A stretch of 64,000 bases of DNA, from contig NZ_JAQGKZ010000080.1 in NCBI RefSeq assembly GCF_028289855.1, forward strand, positions 1 to 64,000, read 5' to 3'. Position 1 is the first letter of the stretch. Each line of letters opens with the position of its first letter. Below, piece after piece: positions 17,747 through 27,019 of this stretch. The notes under the pieces are model-generated. The model was given only the letters and a program-made list of their open reading frames with translations. It ran no database searches and was not told the DNA's origin. The stretch is from Sphingomonas bacterium (GTDB taxonomy: Bacteria > Pseudomonadota > Alphaproteobacteria > Sphingomonadales > Sphingomonadaceae). A program made the position numbers and the translations under genes.

Positions 17747-18826
17747 ATGAGTGGGGGAATCGAGGTGGCCGGCGATATCGCGACCGGCGCATTGCTGGGC
17801 CGGGCGGTCGAGCCGCGCGCCGGCGAGTCCGGCGGCGGGGCCGCGCAGGGCGTCTGCCTCAATTGCGGTACCGCGCTGATCGGTGAGTTCTGCCACGCCT
17901 GCGGCCAGAACGGGCATGTCCACAAAACGCTGAGCTCGATCGGGCACGATTTGCTCCACGGTGTGTTCCATTTCGAGGGCAAGGTGTGGCGGACCTTGCC
18001 GATGCTGGTCGCGCATCCCGGCCAGTTGACGCGGCGCTATATCGACGGCGAGCGGGCGCGGTTCGTGTCGCCGCTCGCGCTGTTCCTGTTCTTCGTCTTC
18101 CTGATGTTCGCGACGATCAGCAGCCTGGGCGGCGCAAGCGACATGAATTTCGACGCGACCCCGCGCTCGCGCGAGGAACGGATCGCGGCGGTGGACGGCA
18201 ACATCGCCAAGACTCAGGCCGAGTTGACCAAGGCCGAAGGGCTCGCCGCCAAGGGCGGACCCGGCGCCGAGGATGCCGCCAGCGACATCGTCGGGCTGAA
18301 GGCGACACTCAGCGGCCTCAAGGTTGCGCGCAATACGATCGCGACCAGCAAGGACGGCCACACCCGCGTGACGCTGAGCGATGCGAAGACCGGCTGGGAC
18401 CGGCTCGACCACGGCATCGCCAAGGCCAATGCCAACCCCGAGCTCGCGCTCTACAAGCTGCAATCCTCGGCGTACAAATATAGCTGGGCGCTGATCCCGA
18501 TATCGGTGCCGTTCGTGGCGCTGATCTTTCTGTGGCGGCGCAAGTTCAAGCTGTACGACCACGCGATTTTCGTGACCTATTCGCTGTCGTTCATGCTGCT
18601 GCTGGTGACGGCGGTGACATTGCTGATGATGATCGATGCGCCCGGCGTGATCACGGGGTGCCTGATCGCCTTCGCCCCGCCGGTGCATCTGTTCGCGCAA
18701 TTGCGCGGCACCTATGGCCTCAACTGGTTCTCGTCGCTGTGGCGGACGCTGGCGCTGATGCTGTTCGGGATCATCACGCTGACCTTGTTCGCGATGTTGC
18801 TGCTTGGGCTAGGATTGATGGAATAA
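17747..18826 (+). CDS. DUF3667 family membrane protein
   Basis: 359 residues. A zinc-ribbon-like motif lies near residues 37-55 (C-x-x-C...C-x-x-C in CLNCGTALIGEFCHACGQ), followed by the DUF3667 block (THPGQLTRRYIDGERARFVSPLALFLF-like). A soluble coiled-coil region of about 100 residues comes next, then at least four C-terminal membrane helices. Function unknown. Divergent from proA with a 77-bp gap that should hold both promoters. Confidence 0.82.
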   Translation: MSGGIEVAGDIATGALLGRAVEPRAGESGGGAAQGVCLNCGTALIGEFCHACGQNGHVHKTLSSIGHDLLHGVFHFEGKVWRTLPMLVAHPGQLTRRYIDGERARFVSPLALFLFFVFLMFATISSLGGASDMNFDATPRSREERIAAVDGNIAKTQAELTKAEGLAAKGGPGAEDAASDIVGLKATLSGLKVARNTIATSKDGHTRVTLSDAKTGWDRLDHGIAKANANPELALYKLQSSAYKYSWALIPISVPFVALIFLWRRKFKLYDHAIFVTYSLSFMLLLVTAVTLLMMIDAPGVITGCLIAFAPPVHLFAQLRGTYGLNWFSSLWRTLALMLFGIITLTLFAMLLLGLGLME

Positions 18827-18890
18827 GCGCTGTTTGGAATTCAGCTTCGCTGAATCCGCACGGCACGGCCATGCGCGCGAGCGCATCAAG

Positions 18891-19673
18891 TCAGTGCCCG
18901 TGGCAGGCCAGCGCCTCGAGAATGTCGTCGATTCGCGCCGGGTCACCGGCAGCGACGACGTCGCCGGCACTCGCGGCGGTCAGCGGGTCGCCCGCCCAGT
19001 CGCACATCCGCCCGCCCGCGCCTTCGACTACCGGTACCAATGCGGCGAAGTCGTGGAGCTTGAGCCCGGTTTCGACGACCACGTCGATCCATCCCGAGGC
19101 GAGCGTGCCGTAATTGTAGCAATCGCCGCCGAGCACGACCGACCGCACCGCGGCGTCGAGATGCTCGAAGGCGTGAAGCTCGCCGTCGCCGAACAGAGCG
19201 GGCGAGGTCGTGGCGAGCAGCGCGTCCTTGAGGTCGCGACAGGCACGCGTCGCGACGGGCTGGCCATTGAACGTCGATGGCCGCCCGATCGCGCCGACCC
19301 AGCGTTCCTTGAGGATCGGCTGGTCGATCACCCCGATCGCCGGCCAGCCGTCGATGACGAGCGCGATCAGCGTCCCGAACAACGGTCGTCCGGCGATGAA
19401 TGCGCGGGTGCCGTCGATCGGGTCGAGCACCCATTGCCGGCCGGTCGAGCCTTCGGATGTGCCGAATTCCTCGCCTGCGATCCCATCGCGCGGCACTTCC
19501 GCGGCGAGGAGCGCGCGCATCGCTTGCTCGGCGGCGCGGTCGGCGATGGTGACGGGGGATTGGTCGGCCTTCGTCTCCACGTCGAAAGCGGCGCGGAAAT
19601 ACGGCCGGATCGCCGCGCCGGCGGTGTCCGCGAGGCGCTCCGCAAGTGCGATATCGGCGTCGGTGATGCGCAT
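18891..19673 (-). CDS. Histidinol-phosphatase, inositol monophosphatase family
   Basis: 260 residues with the two metal-binding signatures of the IMPase family: GEEFG and DPIDGTRAF. The combination with GDCYNYGTLASGWIDVVVETGLKLHDFAALVPVVEGAGG is typical of the HisN-type histidinol phosphatase used by actinobacteria and many alphaproteobacteria in histidine synthesis. Other phosphomonoester substrates cannot be excluded. No other his genes are nearby. Confidence 0.85.
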   Translation of the reverse strand: MRITDADIALAERLADTAGAAIRPYFRAAFDVETKADQSPVTIADRAAEQAMRALLAAEVPRDGIAGEEFGTSEGSTGRQWVLDPIDGTRAFIAGRPLFGTLIALVIDGWPAIGVIDQPILKERWVGAIGRPSTFNGQPVATRACRDLKDALLATTSPALFGDGELHAFEHLDAAVRSVVLGGDCYNYGTLASGWIDVVVETGLKLHDFAALVPVVEGAGGRMCDWAGDPLTAASAGDVVAAGDPARIDDILEALACHGH

Positions 19674-19736
19674 GGTGACGGCCCTAGCGGTACGCGCGGC
19701 GCGGGTCTAGAAAGCGCTCAACCATAGGAGAGTCCC

Positions 19737-20282
19737 ATGCGCCTTCGCCTTCTTGCGCTTCCGCTCGCATTCGCCGCCGTGCCCGCGCTCGCCATATTGT
19801 CGCCTGGTGCGAAGGCGCCCGATTTCACCACGCGCGGGGCGATCGCCGGCAAGGTCTTCAAGCTGACGCTGTCGGAACAACTCAAGAAGGGGCCGGTGGT
19901 GCTCTATTTCTTCCCAGCGGCGTATACCGGGGGGTGCAACCAGGAAGCGCACGATTTCTCCGAAGCCGTGCCGCAATTCCAAGCGGCGGGCGCGCAAGTG
20001 ATCGGCATGTCGACCGACACGGTCGAGCGCTTGACCAAGTTCAGCCAGGAAAAATGTGCCGGCAAGTTCGCGGTCGCCAGCGCGGGGCCGCGCGTGGTCA
20101 AGGCGTATGACGTCGATCTCGGGCGGATGGTGCCCGACGTCGAGACCAAGAAGCTGCGCGCTGTGACCAACCGCACCAGCTACGTCATCGCGCGCGACGG
20201 GACGATCCGCTTCGTCCATTCGGACCTGAGCGCCGCCGACCATGTCCGCCTGACGCTGGAGGCGGTCCGCGCGCTGAAATAG
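19737..20282 (+). CDS. Secreted peroxiredoxin (AhpC/TSA-BCP type)
   Basis: 181 residues with an N-terminal signal peptide ending near VPALA. The peroxidatic motif is FFPAAYTGGC with the active-site cysteine at C67. It lacks an obvious resolving cysteine close by; the only other cysteine is in QEKCAGKF. It should reduce hydroperoxides in the periplasm with an external thiol donor. Monocistronic; the signal peptide sets it apart from ordinary cytoplasmic Bcp. Confidence 0.86.
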   Translation: MRLRLLALPLAFAAVPALAILSPGAKAPDFTTRGAIAGKVFKLTLSEQLKKGPVVLYFFPAAYTGGCNQEAHDFSEAVPQFQAAGAQVIGMSTDTVERLTKFSQEKCAGKFAVASAGPRVVKAYDVDLGRMVPDVETKKLRAVTNRTSYVIARDGTIRFVHSDLSAADHVRLTLEAVRALK

Positions 20283-20349
20283 CGGAAACGCCATTTTTAC
20301 CGTTTTTCGCTACGCCGCTCCCCGGGGATAATGGGGAAACGGAAAACCA

Positions 20350-21426
20350 GTGGCTAGCGCTGCGCAGACCAGTCAGCCGTTCGGGCCGTCCGATCGCCTT
20401 TATGGGGCGATCGGCGCCTTTTTGGCCGACCATCGGCTGAGCGTCGATCCGGTCAATTACACGTTCGCGCACCGCTTGCTGAGCCAGCCCAAGGGGCCGC
20501 TCGCCGCCGCCGTGGCACGCGTGACCGATGGCGGCGTGCGGCTGACCTCGCGCGACATCGAGGATATGGGGTTTCAGGCCGGAGCTGCCGGCGCGACCGT
20601 CGCGCGGGATGACGCCGACGATGACGACAAGCCAACCGAATCACCCAATGCAATGATGCAGGCGCTGGTCGCGCGCACCCAGATGCAAGTCGAGGATTTT
20701 GCCGACACCGTCGCGACGATGCGCGCTGAAACGCAAGTGTTCGGGCGCGATCTACTGGCCGGCGCCGACGCAATCCGGTCGGCGAGCGGCGCGACGGGCG
20801 AGGACATCACGCGGATGGCGACCACGATGCTCGATCGCGTCCAGGCCGCCGAAGAACGGCTCGCCACCGCGACGGTCGAGGCCGAGGCGCTACGCGTCGA
20901 ACTCGAAGCGGCGCGCGACGATGCGCGGCGCGACCCGCTGACCGGGCTCGCCAACCGGCGTGCGCTCGAGGATGCGTTCGCCGCGGCGTCCGAGGAGAAC
21001 GTGCCGATCTGTATCGCGCTGTGCGACATCGACCGCTTCAAGTCGGTCAACGACCGGTTCGGTCACGCCGTCGGCGACCGCGTGCTCAAGGCGATCGCCG
21101 AGGCGCTGCGCGAGGCGTGCGGCGAGCATCTCGTCGCGCGCTATGGCGGCGAGGAATTCGCCATTCTGTTCACCGGCGTCACGGTCGATGCGGCGGTGGC
21201 GACGCTCGACGGCGCACGCGGCGCGGTCGCCGCCAAGCGCTATCGCTTGCGCGAAACCGACGCACCGCTCGGCGCGGTGACGTTTTCGGGTGGCGTCAGC
21301 GTGCATGAGGCGGGCGAAGTGATGGGATCGGTGATGGGCCGCGCGGATCGATTGCTCTACGCCGCCAAGCACGCCGGGCGGAACCAGATCAAGGCAGGTG
21401 GCGAAAAATCCCAACTGGCGGCGTAA
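20350..21426 (+). CDS. Diguanylate cyclase (GGDEF domain)
   Basis: 358 residues starting at a GTG. The C-terminal ~165 residues are a GGDEF domain with an active GGEEF signature in ARYGGEEFAILF and the RDPLTGLANRRALE block at its start. The N-terminal part has no transmembrane segment; it contains an acidic Asp-rich patch (DDADDDDK) and a probable coiled coil that may be the signal-sensing or dimerising part. It makes cyclic di-GMP. No I-site R-x-x-D is evident just before GGEEF. Confidence 0.9.
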   Translation: MASAAQTSQPFGPSDRLYGAIGAFLADHRLSVDPVNYTFAHRLLSQPKGPLAAAVARVTDGGVRLTSRDIEDMGFQAGAAGATVARDDADDDDKPTESPNAMMQALVARTQMQVEDFADTVATMRAETQVFGRDLLAGADAIRSASGATGEDITRMATTMLDRVQAAEERLATATVEAEALRVELEAARDDARRDPLTGLANRRALEDAFAAASEENVPICIALCDIDRFKSVNDRFGHAVGDRVLKAIAEALREACGEHLVARYGGEEFAILFTGVTVDAAVATLDGARGAVAAKRYRLRETDAPLGAVTFSGGVSVHEAGEVMGSVMGRADRLLYAAKHAGRNQIKAGGEKSQLAA

Positions 21427-21585
21427 AATATCCTTCTATTCTGGCGGATTTCGCCACTCGCTAGCCGGGTAATTTACGATATTCTTGAATTTCAACAGTT
21501 TATAAAACTGGCATGCTCCCTGCAATCATTGCAGCATCGGTCATCGGGATCATCCGAGGCCGCCACAATATGAAGGGATTTCACC

Positions 21586-21693
21586 ATGTCGATCCGTTTC
21601 GTCTCCGGCCAGGCCGTTTTCTCGATCTTCAGCGCGCTGATCTGTTCGGCGGTCCTGATCAACGTCGCCACCTCGCTCGTCCCGGTCGCCTGA
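21586..21693 (+). CDS. 35-residue predicted single-span membrane microprotein
   Basis: A short gene with an ATG and a GAAGG site eight bases upstream. The translation begins MSIRFVSGQAVFSIF and continues as one hydrophobic stretch of about 22 residues, ending VPVA before TGA. It has a short basic start and a single predicted membrane span. Codon use is like its neighbours. It sits between the cyclase and ung genes in a 332-bp gap. Function unknown. Confidence 0.55.
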   Translation: MSIRFVSGQAVFSIFSALICSAVLINVATSLVPVA

Positions 21694-21758
21694 CCGGGAC
21701 GCGCGTCCATCGCGGCGCGCATTGACACGGGCGGCCCAATCGCGATCAACCTCGCGCG

Positions 21759-22439
21759 ATGGCCGTCAAGCTGCACCCGACCTGGCTGGAACCGCTGCAA
21801 AGCGAGTTCGCCCAAGATTACATGGCGGCGCTGCGCGCGTTCCTCGTTGCCGAGAAAGCCGCCGGCAAACGCATTTTCCCACCAGGCGCCGACTGGTTTC
21901 GCGCGCTCGATTTGACGCCGCTCGACCGGGTTCGCGTCGTCATCCTGGGGCAGGACCCTTATCATGGCGCGGGGCAAGCGCATGGGCTGTGCTTCTCGGT
22001 CCGCCCCGGCACGCGCACCCCGCCGAGCCTGGTCAATATCTACAAGGAAATGGAGGCCGATCTCGGCATCCCGCCGGCGCGGCACGGCTTCCTCGAACAT
22101 TGGGCTGAGCAGGGCGTCCTGCTCCTGAACGCGGTACTGACGGTCGAAATGGGTTTGGCCGCGTCGCACCAGGGCCGCGGGTGGGAACGCTTCACCGACG
22201 CGGTGATCCGGCTGGTCAACGCGCGCGAGAAACCCGTTGTGTTCATGCTGTGGGGCAGTCACGCGCAGAAGAAAGCGGCATTCGTCGATTCGAACCGGCA
22301 TTTGGTCCTGCGTTCGCCGCATCCCTCGCCGCTGTCGGCGCATACCGGTTTCTTCGGCAGCAAGCCGTTCTCCAAGGCAAACGCGTTCCTCGTCGCGCAT
22401 GGCCAAAAGCCGATCGACTGGGCGCTGCCGCCCTTATAG
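21759..22439 (+). CDS. ung: Uracil-DNA glycosylase, family 1
   Basis: 226 residues, the usual length of Ung. Water-activating motif [18 protein letters not shown] and the C-terminal minor-groove loop [11 protein letters not shown] are both present. It removes uracil from DNA and turns over, unlike the UdgX protein at 5071-6450. Its last six bases overlap the convergent RNA-ligase-like gene. Confidence 0.97.
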   Translation: MAVKLHPTWLEPLQSEFAQDYMAALRAFLVAEKAAGKRIFPPGADWFRALDLTPLDRVRVVILGQDPYHGAGQAHGLCFSVRPGTRTPPSLVNIYKEMEADLGIPPARHGFLEHWAEQGVLLLNAVLTVEMGLAASHQGRGWERFTDAVIRLVNAREKPVVFMLWGSHAQKKAAFVDSNRHLVLRSPHPSPLSAHTGFFGSKPFSKANAFLVAHGQKPIDWALPPL

Positions 22440-22931
22440 CGCGAGCGCATATTGGCGCTGCCGCAACGGCCAGCGGTCCAGGAGCTCGTGACCCCGGTCG
22501 CTCCGGATCAGCAGGAACTCCTCGACGGTCCATCCGATCGGGTCGATCTTGCGCGCCGCTGCGATCGGCGTGCCGCGATAGGCCAGCGTCAGATGCAACC
22601 AGAAATTGTGCTCGATCCGCACGCCGCACATCTCAGCCTTTTGCCGCAACAGGCGGTGAAATTCGGTTGCCTGCGGGATGCCCTTCGTGTTGCGCAACAG
22701 ATTGCCGGCGATCAGATCGAACATCACCCGAAAGGGCTCGACCGCGATGGTGCCGAGCAACCGCCTGAGTTGGTCGAGCCTGGCGGCGGGCCAGTCGGCT
22801 TCATCGCCGAGCCGCAGCATGGTGCTGTGCAGGCGGTCGGACGGGTAGCTATCATCGAGGCCATAATGGGCGCGCTGGCCGCAGACCTGGCGCTGCGCGA
22901 CGAAGGGCGGTTTGATCATGATGTAGAGCAT
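22434..22931 (-). CDS. 2'-5' RNA ligase/phosphodiesterase family protein
   Basis: 165 residues of the 2H phosphoesterase superfamily. The two H-x-T/S-x motifs are LHSTML (around residues 35-40) and LHLTLAY (around 117-123), about 80 residues apart as the family requires. Such proteins ligate or hydrolyse 2',5'-linked or 2',3'-cyclic phosphates in RNA. The substrate is unknown. Convergent with ung. Confidence 0.84.
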   Translation of the reverse strand: MLYIMIKPPFVAQRQVCGQRAHYGLDDSYPSDRLHSTMLRLGDEADWPAARLDQLRRLLGTIAVEPFRVMFDLIAGNLLRNTKGIPQATEFHRLLRQKAEMCGVRIEHNFWLHLTLAYRGTPIAAARKIDPIGWTVEEFLLIRSDRGHELLDRWPLRQRQYALAL

Positions 22932-22987
22932 GGCAACGACTCGGTAGTTGTGTTCATGGTATGTTCTAATTGGTGAGGAGTCGAATC

Positions 22988-23413
22988 ATGGATGACGATC
23001 AAGCGCGCGGTGCATTCCATCATATCGACCTGAGCGTGCGCGACGTCGCCGCGTCGAAGCGCGTGTACGGGCCGGTGCTCGAATTCCTCGGCTATACCTG
23101 CGTCAAGGACGAGTCCGACGGGTGCGAATGGGACATTCGCGGGCGCGAGCCGTTCGGGGGGTCGCTCGGTATCCGCCAGGCGACCAGCGCGGGGACGCAC
23201 GACGGCTATGCGCCCGGATTGCAGCACCTCGCGTGGCGCGCGGCGAGCCGCGACGAGGTCGACCGGCTCCACGGGCTGCTGATCGAGCATGATATCGCCG
23301 TGCTCGATCCGCCGGCGCACTACCCGCAATATTCGGGCGATTATTACGCGGTATTCTTCGCCGATCCCGACGGCATCAGGCTCGAACTGGTCCACGCGCC
23401 CGGCTGGATTTGA
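22988..23413 (+). CDS. VOC (glyoxalase/bleomycin-resistance) superfamily protein
   Basis: 141 residues of paired beta-alpha-beta-beta-beta units, as in glyoxalase I-like proteins. Metal-ligand positions are suggested by FHHIDLSV at the start, QHLAWRA in the middle and IRLELV at the end. The ATG at 22988 has a GAGGAG site, which supports it over an earlier in-frame start. Specific reaction unknown. Confidence 0.85.
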   Translation: MDDDQARGAFHHIDLSVRDVAASKRVYGPVLEFLGYTCVKDESDGCEWDIRGREPFGGSLGIRQATSAGTHDGYAPGLQHLAWRAASRDEVDRLHGLLIEHDIAVLDPPAHYPQYSGDYYAVFFADPDGIRLELVHAPGWI

Positions 23414-23475
23414 CGCGGGAGCGATTCGGGCGGTGCGCGCGTTGACGCTCCCGAACCAGAACCGGGAGAGCCGCG

Positions 23476-23922
23476 ATGACCAAGACCCTGTCCGAGATCG
23501 CCGAAGGCATGCGCGACATCGACTTCACGATGCTGACCACGCACGGCCCCGACAACACCATCGCGGCGCGCCCGATGAGCAACAATCGCGAGGTCGATTA
23601 CGACGGCGACAGCTATTATTTCACGTGGGATTCGTCGCTAATGGTCGCCGATATCGCCCGCGACCCGCGCGTCGCGCTGACCTTTCAGGGCAAGGCCGGC
23701 CTGCTCGGGATGCGGCCGTTCTTCGTCGCGGTCGAAGGCGAGGCCGACGTGATCCGCGACAAGGCACGCTTCGCCGAGCATTGGTCGAAGGGTCTCGACC
23801 GCTGGTTCGAACAGGGCGTCGATACGCCGGGACTCGCGATGCTCCACGTCCGCGCGACGCGGATTCATTATTGGGACGGCGAGGACGAGGGCGAGGTCAA
23901 GCTCGCGGCCGTCCCAGCCTAG
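23476..23922 (+). CDS. Pyridoxamine 5'-phosphate oxidase-like (general stress) protein
   Basis: 148 residues with the split-barrel flavin-binding fold. The region ARPMSNNREVDYDGDSYYFTW and the LTFQGKAGLLGMRPFFVAVEG strand pair resemble the general stress protein 26 group. Probably binds FMN, FAD or F420-like cofactors; substrate unknown. Transcribed towards the lasso-cyclase-like gene, ending 15 bases from its stop. Confidence 0.85.
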   Translation: MTKTLSEIAEGMRDIDFTMLTTHGPDNTIAARPMSNNREVDYDGDSYYFTWDSSLMVADIARDPRVALTFQGKAGLLGMRPFFVAVEGEADVIRDKARFAEHWSKGLDRWFEQGVDTPGLAMLHVRATRIHYWDGEDEGEVKLAAVPA

Positions 23923-23937
23923 CGCTTTCTCGCAAGG

Positions 23938-25683
23938 CTAGCGACGCGTTCGCCACCAGGTCAGAATTTCGGCATTGATCGCGGTCAGCTGAACCTCGTT
24001 GGCGTCTCCGACATCGGCAGGCCCATGCGCCGCCACGCGTTCGAGCACCCGATCGAGCCAGTCGAGATCGAGCCATTCGCCGACATCGGCACGCCGGAAC
24101 GCGGCGATCCGCTCGCGCGCCTGGGGCGCCTGGCGCTGCAGCCGAACGATGTGATCGGGCGACGCCGGCATGCCCGAGCGTCGCAGCCGGATCGAATCGG
24201 GCAGATGCCCGTCGAGGATACGGCGCGCCGGGGCTCGGTCCATTCCCTGCCGCATGAAGAAGGACTGGGGCATCCCGGCGAACAGCCGCAGCAGGCGGAT
24301 GTCGCGAAACGGGAAGTCCATGCGCAGCGCACCGCCATAGAATTCGTTGGATTGGCCGAGTGCCTTTTCGATACCCGGCACATACCCCCACAGATCGCTC
24401 GCTTGCTCGACCACGACCGGTGACGGTGACGCGATCGCCCGGCTTATCTCATCGGGCAACTGCGCCAGCCGGCCGGGCGCGATCCTGACATGAAAGGCAT
24501 TGGTTTCGTTCGGTACGACCGGCGGCCGGCCACGTATCATGCGCCGCGCCATCGCCCGGAGGCGCTGCTTTATGGTCGTGCCGGGAAACCACCCCGTCAC
24601 GCTCATCTCGCCATAGGTGCCGTTGACGAGCATCGTCGCGCCCGCCGCGCGCGCGGCCACCTGAAACGCTTCGGTCAGGCAATGGCGGTTGGACAGGAAT
24701 GGCCCGCCCGCACCGGCGATGATGTGATCGGGCGGGCGATAGGTATCGGCATCGAGCGGCGGCGCGACGGGATCCACGGCTAGGCCCAGCGCCGCCGCGA
24801 CGATATCCGCGAACTGGCGTTCATCGGCGATACCGCTGCCCGCCGGGGCGACCGACGTGATCAGCCCCAGCGGCTGGTCCGCCGCGTGCTCTTCGGCGGC
24901 CAGGCAAGCGAGGAGCGACGAATCGAGGCCGCCACTGAGCAGCACCGCCGGCATCGTCGTGCGCGCGGCGCGCTGGCGCATGATCAGGCGCAGCAGCGCG
25001 TCGGCTTCGGCGATCGCATCCTCGAACGTCCCCCTGTTGCGTGGTTGCGGGGTCAGCACGGTCGCCGTTTCATGCCGGATGTCGTCCAACTCGATCGTCA
25101 CGCACTCGGCGGGCACCAATTGGCGCACCCGCTTCAGCATCGTGCGGCCACCGCGCCGGCCGCGCAGATCGGTGCGGCCCATGCCGAACAACAGCCCCGC
25201 CGCGTCGATCTCGTCACCGACCCAGGCGATTCGCGATAGGCCGGCGAGATCTGGGGCGACCGCGCATCGCGCCCCGGACGCCACGAAAAACAACCGGTCG
25301 CGCCGCGCCGCCGATGCCATCAGCGTCAACCGTCCCTCGGGCTCCCAATGCAGCAAGGTCCATTCGCCGGTCAGCAGCACGGGCGTTTCGGCGCCGAACT
25401 TCAGCAGTGCCGCGCGCGCCAGATCGGCCGGCGGCGTGGCGCGCGACAGCGCGAGGCGGTCCGCCATCGCTTCTGGCTCGTCCAGATCGCCAAGCAATAG
25501 CGTCGTCCGGCCACCGGCATCGCTGCGATGGACCGCGGCCGGTGCCTGCCGATCCACGCCCTCGGCCAGCATCGCGCCGGGCGGACCATCGACGGTCAAC
25601 CCCAACGCGGCGGCGTCGGCGTCGTCGATCGGGCGGCCGTCGAGCCCGAATAGGCCATAAAGGCCGCTGATCGCCGCGGTCAC
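23938..25683 (-). CDS. Asparagine synthetase-like protein, lasso-peptide cyclase type
   Basis: 581 residues. The C-terminal half is an asparagine-synthetase ATP-pyrophosphatase domain with the PP-loop SGGLDSS at 250-256. The N-terminal half resembles the glutaminase domain but lacks the Cys nucleophile at residue 2 (it begins MTAAISGLYG). Loss of the glutaminase nucleophile is typical of McjC-type lasso cyclases, which adenylate an Asp/Glu side chain of the precursor and join it to the core N-terminus. The start is a GTG at 25683, 51 bp from the divergent propeller gene. The precursor gene lies 1 kb away. A stand-alone amide-forming role is the alternative. Confidence 0.78.
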   Translation of the reverse strand: MTAAISGLYGLFGLDGRPIDDADAAALGLTVDGPPGAMLAEGVDRQAPAAVHRSDAGGRTTLLLGDLDEPEAMADRLALSRATPPADLARAALLKFGAETPVLLTGEWTLLHWEPEGRLTLMASAARRDRLFFVASGARCAVAPDLAGLSRIAWVGDEIDAAGLLFGMGRTDLRGRRGGRTMLKRVRQLVPAECVTIELDDIRHETATVLTPQPRNRGTFEDAIAEADALLRLIMRQRAARTTMPAVLLSGGLDSSLLACLAAEEHAADQPLGLITSVAPAGSGIADERQFADIVAAALGLAVDPVAPPLDADTYRPPDHIIAGAGGPFLSNRHCLTEAFQVAARAAGATMLVNGTYGEMSVTGWFPGTTIKQRLRAMARRMIRGRPPVVPNETNAFHVRIAPGRLAQLPDEISRAIASPSPVVVEQASDLWGYVPGIEKALGQSNEFYGGALRMDFPFRDIRLLRLFAGMPQSFFMRQGMDRAPARRILDGHLPDSIRLRRSGMPASPDHIVRLQRQAPQARERIAAFRRADVGEWLDLDWLDRVLERVAAHGPADVGDANEVQLTAINAEILTWWRTRR

Positions 25684-25733
25684 GCCGGGAGCCAGTCGAT
25701 TGACGACGCGGTCGAATTTCCTAGGGAGAGTGA

Positions 25734-26654
25734 ATGAACGATCCCGTGCGCAAGGCGTCGAATAGCGAGATACGCGCGGCGCTCGCCCGGCTCGCCTATG
25801 ATCGCGGCGAGGTACGCGTCGTCGATCCCGATCTGGCCGGCTGGGAATGGCTGGTCACGACGCATCGCGGCGTCTTCGCGGTTGGCGCGGACCGTGTAAA
25901 GCTGGTGCTGCGCGGGTGGTATTTCGGCATTTGCCGGCACGATGACCGATTGTACGCGTTCGAAAATTGCGGACATCGCCAGCCCGGGTCGAGCACCGGG
26001 CGGATCATCCGGCTCGACATCGCGGACGGCAAGCTGGGCGCGCCGCATGTGCTGGCGACCGGGCTGCATAACAATGGCCATCAGGTCGCGGTCGTCGACG
26101 GCTTGCTGTGCCTGGTCGACACCGCGAACCAGGCGATTCGGCGCTACACCTTGGATGGCGATCTCGTCGACGTTCGAACGCCGTTCCCGGTCGCGCCGCT
26201 GACCGACGAAACCGGCGCCTATCTGCATATCAACACCATCGCCAAGGTCGGCGACCGAATCGGGTTGCTCCTGCACAACGGCAAGGCACGGCCGGTCAAG
26301 AACAGCGAGATCGCCTGGCTCGACGCGCAGTGGACGGTGGTCGAGCGCGAATTCCTGCCCGGTCATAGCTGTCACGACATTGTCGAGGACGAAGAAGGCC
26401 GATTGTGGCATTCGCTGTCGCGCGACGGCGACATCCTGCGGTCGGACGGAACGCTGATCCATATCACCGACGACAAGATGACGCGCGGGATCGCGCTAAG
26501 GCCGGAAAGAATGGCGGTTGGTATGTCGACGTTCGGCCCACGTCACTTGCGCGGTACGCTGAACGGCGGGGTGGTGGTGTTCGACCGCAACGATTTCACG
26601 CGGTTGCACGACATAGAAATGCCGGCCGCACCGGCCGACATCATCGCGATCTGA
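25734..26654 (+). CDS. Predicted beta-propeller protein of unknown function
   Basis: 306 residues made of repeated four-strand units with D-G/G-x-L turns, for example VVDGLLCLVDTANQAIRRYTLDGDLV and EDEEGRLWHSLSRDGDILRSDG. This looks like a six- or seven-bladed propeller (NHL/SMP-30-like). There is no signal peptide, so it is probably cytoplasmic. The ATG has an AGGGAGAG site. It is divergent from the cyclase-like gene and convergent with the precursor gene (50-bp gap). Its place between the two suggests a cluster role, but this is inference. Confidence 0.6.
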   Translation: MNDPVRKASNSEIRAALARLAYDRGEVRVVDPDLAGWEWLVTTHRGVFAVGADRVKLVLRGWYFGICRHDDRLYAFENCGHRQPGSSTGRIIRLDIADGKLGAPHVLATGLHNNGHQVAVVDGLLCLVDTANQAIRRYTLDGDLVDVRTPFPVAPLTDETGAYLHINTIAKVGDRIGLLLHNGKARPVKNSEIAWLDAQWTVVEREFLPGHSCHDIVEDEEGRLWHSLSRDGDILRSDGTLIHITDDKMTRGIALRPERMAVGMSTFGPRHLRGTLNGGVVVFDRNDFTRLHDIEMPAAPADIIAI

Positions 26655-26704
26655 CGCCATGCGCGCCCTGCCCGGCAAACGCCGGTCAGGGCGACAGGAC
26701 CATA

Positions 26705-26851
26705 TTACGAACGCTGGCAGTCGGCGTACGGATTGCCGCCGACATCGGCGCCGCGATTCGGCAATGCCGAAGTCTCGCGCACGTCCAACTCACGGATTTC
26801 AGGCACGATCCACGGGCGCCGCGCCTCGTTGTTGTTCTTCGGCTCGTTCAC
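26705..26851 (-). CDS. Predicted lasso-peptide-like RiPP precursor (48 aa)
   Basis: A GTG start at 26851 with an AGGGAG ribosome site nine bases upstream gives a 48-residue peptide ending in TAA. The leader carries W14-x-x-P17-x-I19-x-x-L22-D23, close to the Y/W-x-x-P-x-L motif bound by PqqD-like B1 proteins, and a conserved-type threonine at T27. Cutting two residues after T27 leaves a 20-residue core starting at A29. Its first eight residues are ALPNRGAD, so D8 is correctly placed for an eight-residue macrolactam ring. The last residue is Ser, the phosphorylation site in paeninodin-type lasso systems that have an HPr-kinase-like enzyme; two such genes lie downstream. Not demonstrated: maturation or activity. 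Confidence 0.75.
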   Translation of the reverse strand: MNEPKNNNEARRPWIVPEIRELDVRETSALPNRGADVGGNPYADCQRS

Positions 26852-26890
26852 AGTCCCAATCTCCCTGTTAGATTCGGTAATATCTTGTCT

Positions 26891-26919
26891 ATCATATAAA
26901 CATAAGCGCGGCGGATCAA
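26891..26919 (-). promoter_or_regulatory. Sigma70-type promoter for the precursor gene
   Basis: On the minus strand a TTGATC -35 box and a TATGAT -10 box are separated by exactly 17 bases, within an AT-rich island unlike the surrounding GC-rich DNA. The predicted start of transcription is near 26884, giving an untranslated leader of roughly 30 bases before the GTG. The same 168-bp gap must also serve the divergent gene at 27020, for which I could not pick out a clear promoter. Confidence 0.6.
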
Positions 26920-27019
26920 ATGCATAAATCGCGACCCGTAACAATAACGTGCGACGGGCCGGACACCTTCGATCGAACCATGGTGACCGACGCGTGCCAA
27001 GCGTGGTAAGCCGCCCGCC

